DNA from: Parasponia andersonii
Taxonomy: Eukaryota > Streptophyta > Magnoliopsida > Rosales > Cannabaceae
NCBI GenBank assembly: GCA_002914805.1
Contig: JXTB01000032.1
Coordinates: 1,196,822-1,260,821 of the forward strand
Direction: 5' to 3'
DNA length: 64,000 nt
The notes beneath the pieces are model-generated. The model did no database searches. It was given only the letters and a program-made list of their open reading frames with translations, and was not told the DNA's origin. Of the stretch, positions 63,591 through 64,000 are shown one piece after another. Within the stretch, counting starts at the first letter, position 1; every line of letters begins with the position of its first letter. The translations under genes and the position numbers were made by a program.

Positions 63591-63630
63591 TTGCCAATCC
63601 AATAGGTATTTTTTTTCTTTATTGGTGCCC
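63591..63630 (-). repeat. 40-bp mini-unit made of the two ends only
   Basis: TTGCCAATCCAATAGGTATT joins directly to ATTGGTGCCC, that is, both termini of the repeat without its interior. It adjoins unit D on the left and a (TA)n tract (63631-63650) on the right. It looks like an internal deletion derivative. Confidence 0.7.
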
Positions 63631-63653
63631 ATATATATATATATATGTATAGA

Positions 63654-63893
63654 GGTTGCCAATCTGATAGGTATTTTTTTTTTTACATATGGGTAAGTAT
63701 TTTTTTTAGCCGTTGGATCACTATCTAATAGTGATCCAATGACTATAATAAAGTGCATGAAAAGACGTGCATCATTAGTGTTCTTTCTCTCTCTTACTTT
63801 TTACAATAAAAAAGTGTGTATGCTAAATTTTCATCGGCCAAATTAATACCTATGCATAGGTAAAAAAATATAATACATACTGGATTGGTGTCC
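63654..63893 (-). repeat. TA-microsatellite-bounded repeat, unit E (reverse)
   Basis: Starts GGTTGCCAATCTGATAGGTA and ends TACTGGATTGGTGTCC, flanked on both sides by (TA)n tracts. It contains the palindrome around GATCACTATCTAATAGTGATC at 63717-63737. Confidence 0.85.
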
Positions 63894-63914
63894 ATATATA
63901 TATATATATATATA

Positions 63915-64000
63915 GGTTGTTAATCCAATAGGTATTTTTTTATTTTACCTATGTGTAGGTATTTTTTTGTTAGCCGTTGGATCACCATTAGATGGTGATC
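63915..64000 (-). repeat. TA-microsatellite-bounded repeat, unit F (reverse, cut by window end)
   Basis: Starts GGTTGTTAATCCAATAGGTA after (TA)n and runs off the window inside its palindrome, GATCACCAT..ATGGTGATC at 63980-64000 with a 3-nt loop. Confidence 0.8.

Noticed and set aside
62068-64000. CRISPR-like array from regularly spaced repeats
   Set aside because: The repeats are long (about 250 bp), occur in both orientations and are separated by TA microsatellites, in a plant nuclear context.
1-64000. Organellar DNA insertions, telomeric repeats and rRNA genes
   Set aside because: No plastid or mitochondrial gene sequence, TTTAGGG arrays or rRNA motifs were seen on either strand.

Overview
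This is nuclear DNA of a flowering plant, most likely a eudicot. It is very AT-rich, its genes are split by GT-AG introns, and it contains plant-specific transposon families (Ty1/copia, CACTA/En-Spm, Mutator-like MITEs) and two plant-type protein genes. The species cannot be fixed from the sequence. Only two host genes are supported, both on the + strand; almost everything else recognisable is transposon-derived or unassigned AT-rich spacer.

Layout. 1-2182: featureless AT-rich spacer. 2183-2726: Mutator-type foldback element with a near-perfect 9-bp target duplication. 2949-10273: an old but structurally complete Ty1/copia element with two LTRs, a primer-binding site, broken gag, protease and integrase, and unrelated DNA where RT/RNase H should be. 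10274-12980: spacer leading to a TATA box. 13183-21931: an SPT20-like gene related to PHYTOCHROME-DEPENDENT LATE-FLOWERING, with a solo LTR in intron 4, a 1.1-kb Mutator-type element in intron 7 and one in-frame stop. 22225-22898: solo LTR rich in TCTAG motifs. 23-31 kb: MITEs, a tRNA-derived SINE head, a reverse-strand copia pol remnant with a readable YVDD site, and a long inverted-repeat element. 31636-35904: an intact nine-exon 2-oxoglutarate/Fe(II) dioxygenase gene (388 aa). 37234-46515: CACTA element 1, reverse strand, with a TNP2 transposase, a Transposase_24/DUF8039 protein and a Ulp1-like cysteine protease domain, all decayed. 50596-55577: CACTA element 2, forward strand, TNP2 only. 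57750-59199: a 1.45-kb hairpin with arms about 90% identical. 62.1-64.0 kb: six copies plus one mini-copy of a roughly 250-bp palindrome-containing repeat lying between (TA)n tracts, three in each orientation.

The two genes show no operon-like link. The SPT20-like product would be a nuclear SAGA-type cofactor acting in transcription and flowering; the dioxygenase would be a prolyl-4-hydroxylase-like enzyme of unknown substrate. The most informative signals are the two TNP2 pseudogenes, which can be compared with each other: their stops fall mostly at conserved Trp and Gln codons, as expected from C-to-T decay of methylated DNA. The other is the repeat family associated with TA microsatellites at the right edge. 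I found no convincing new defence, metabolic or RNA-based system.
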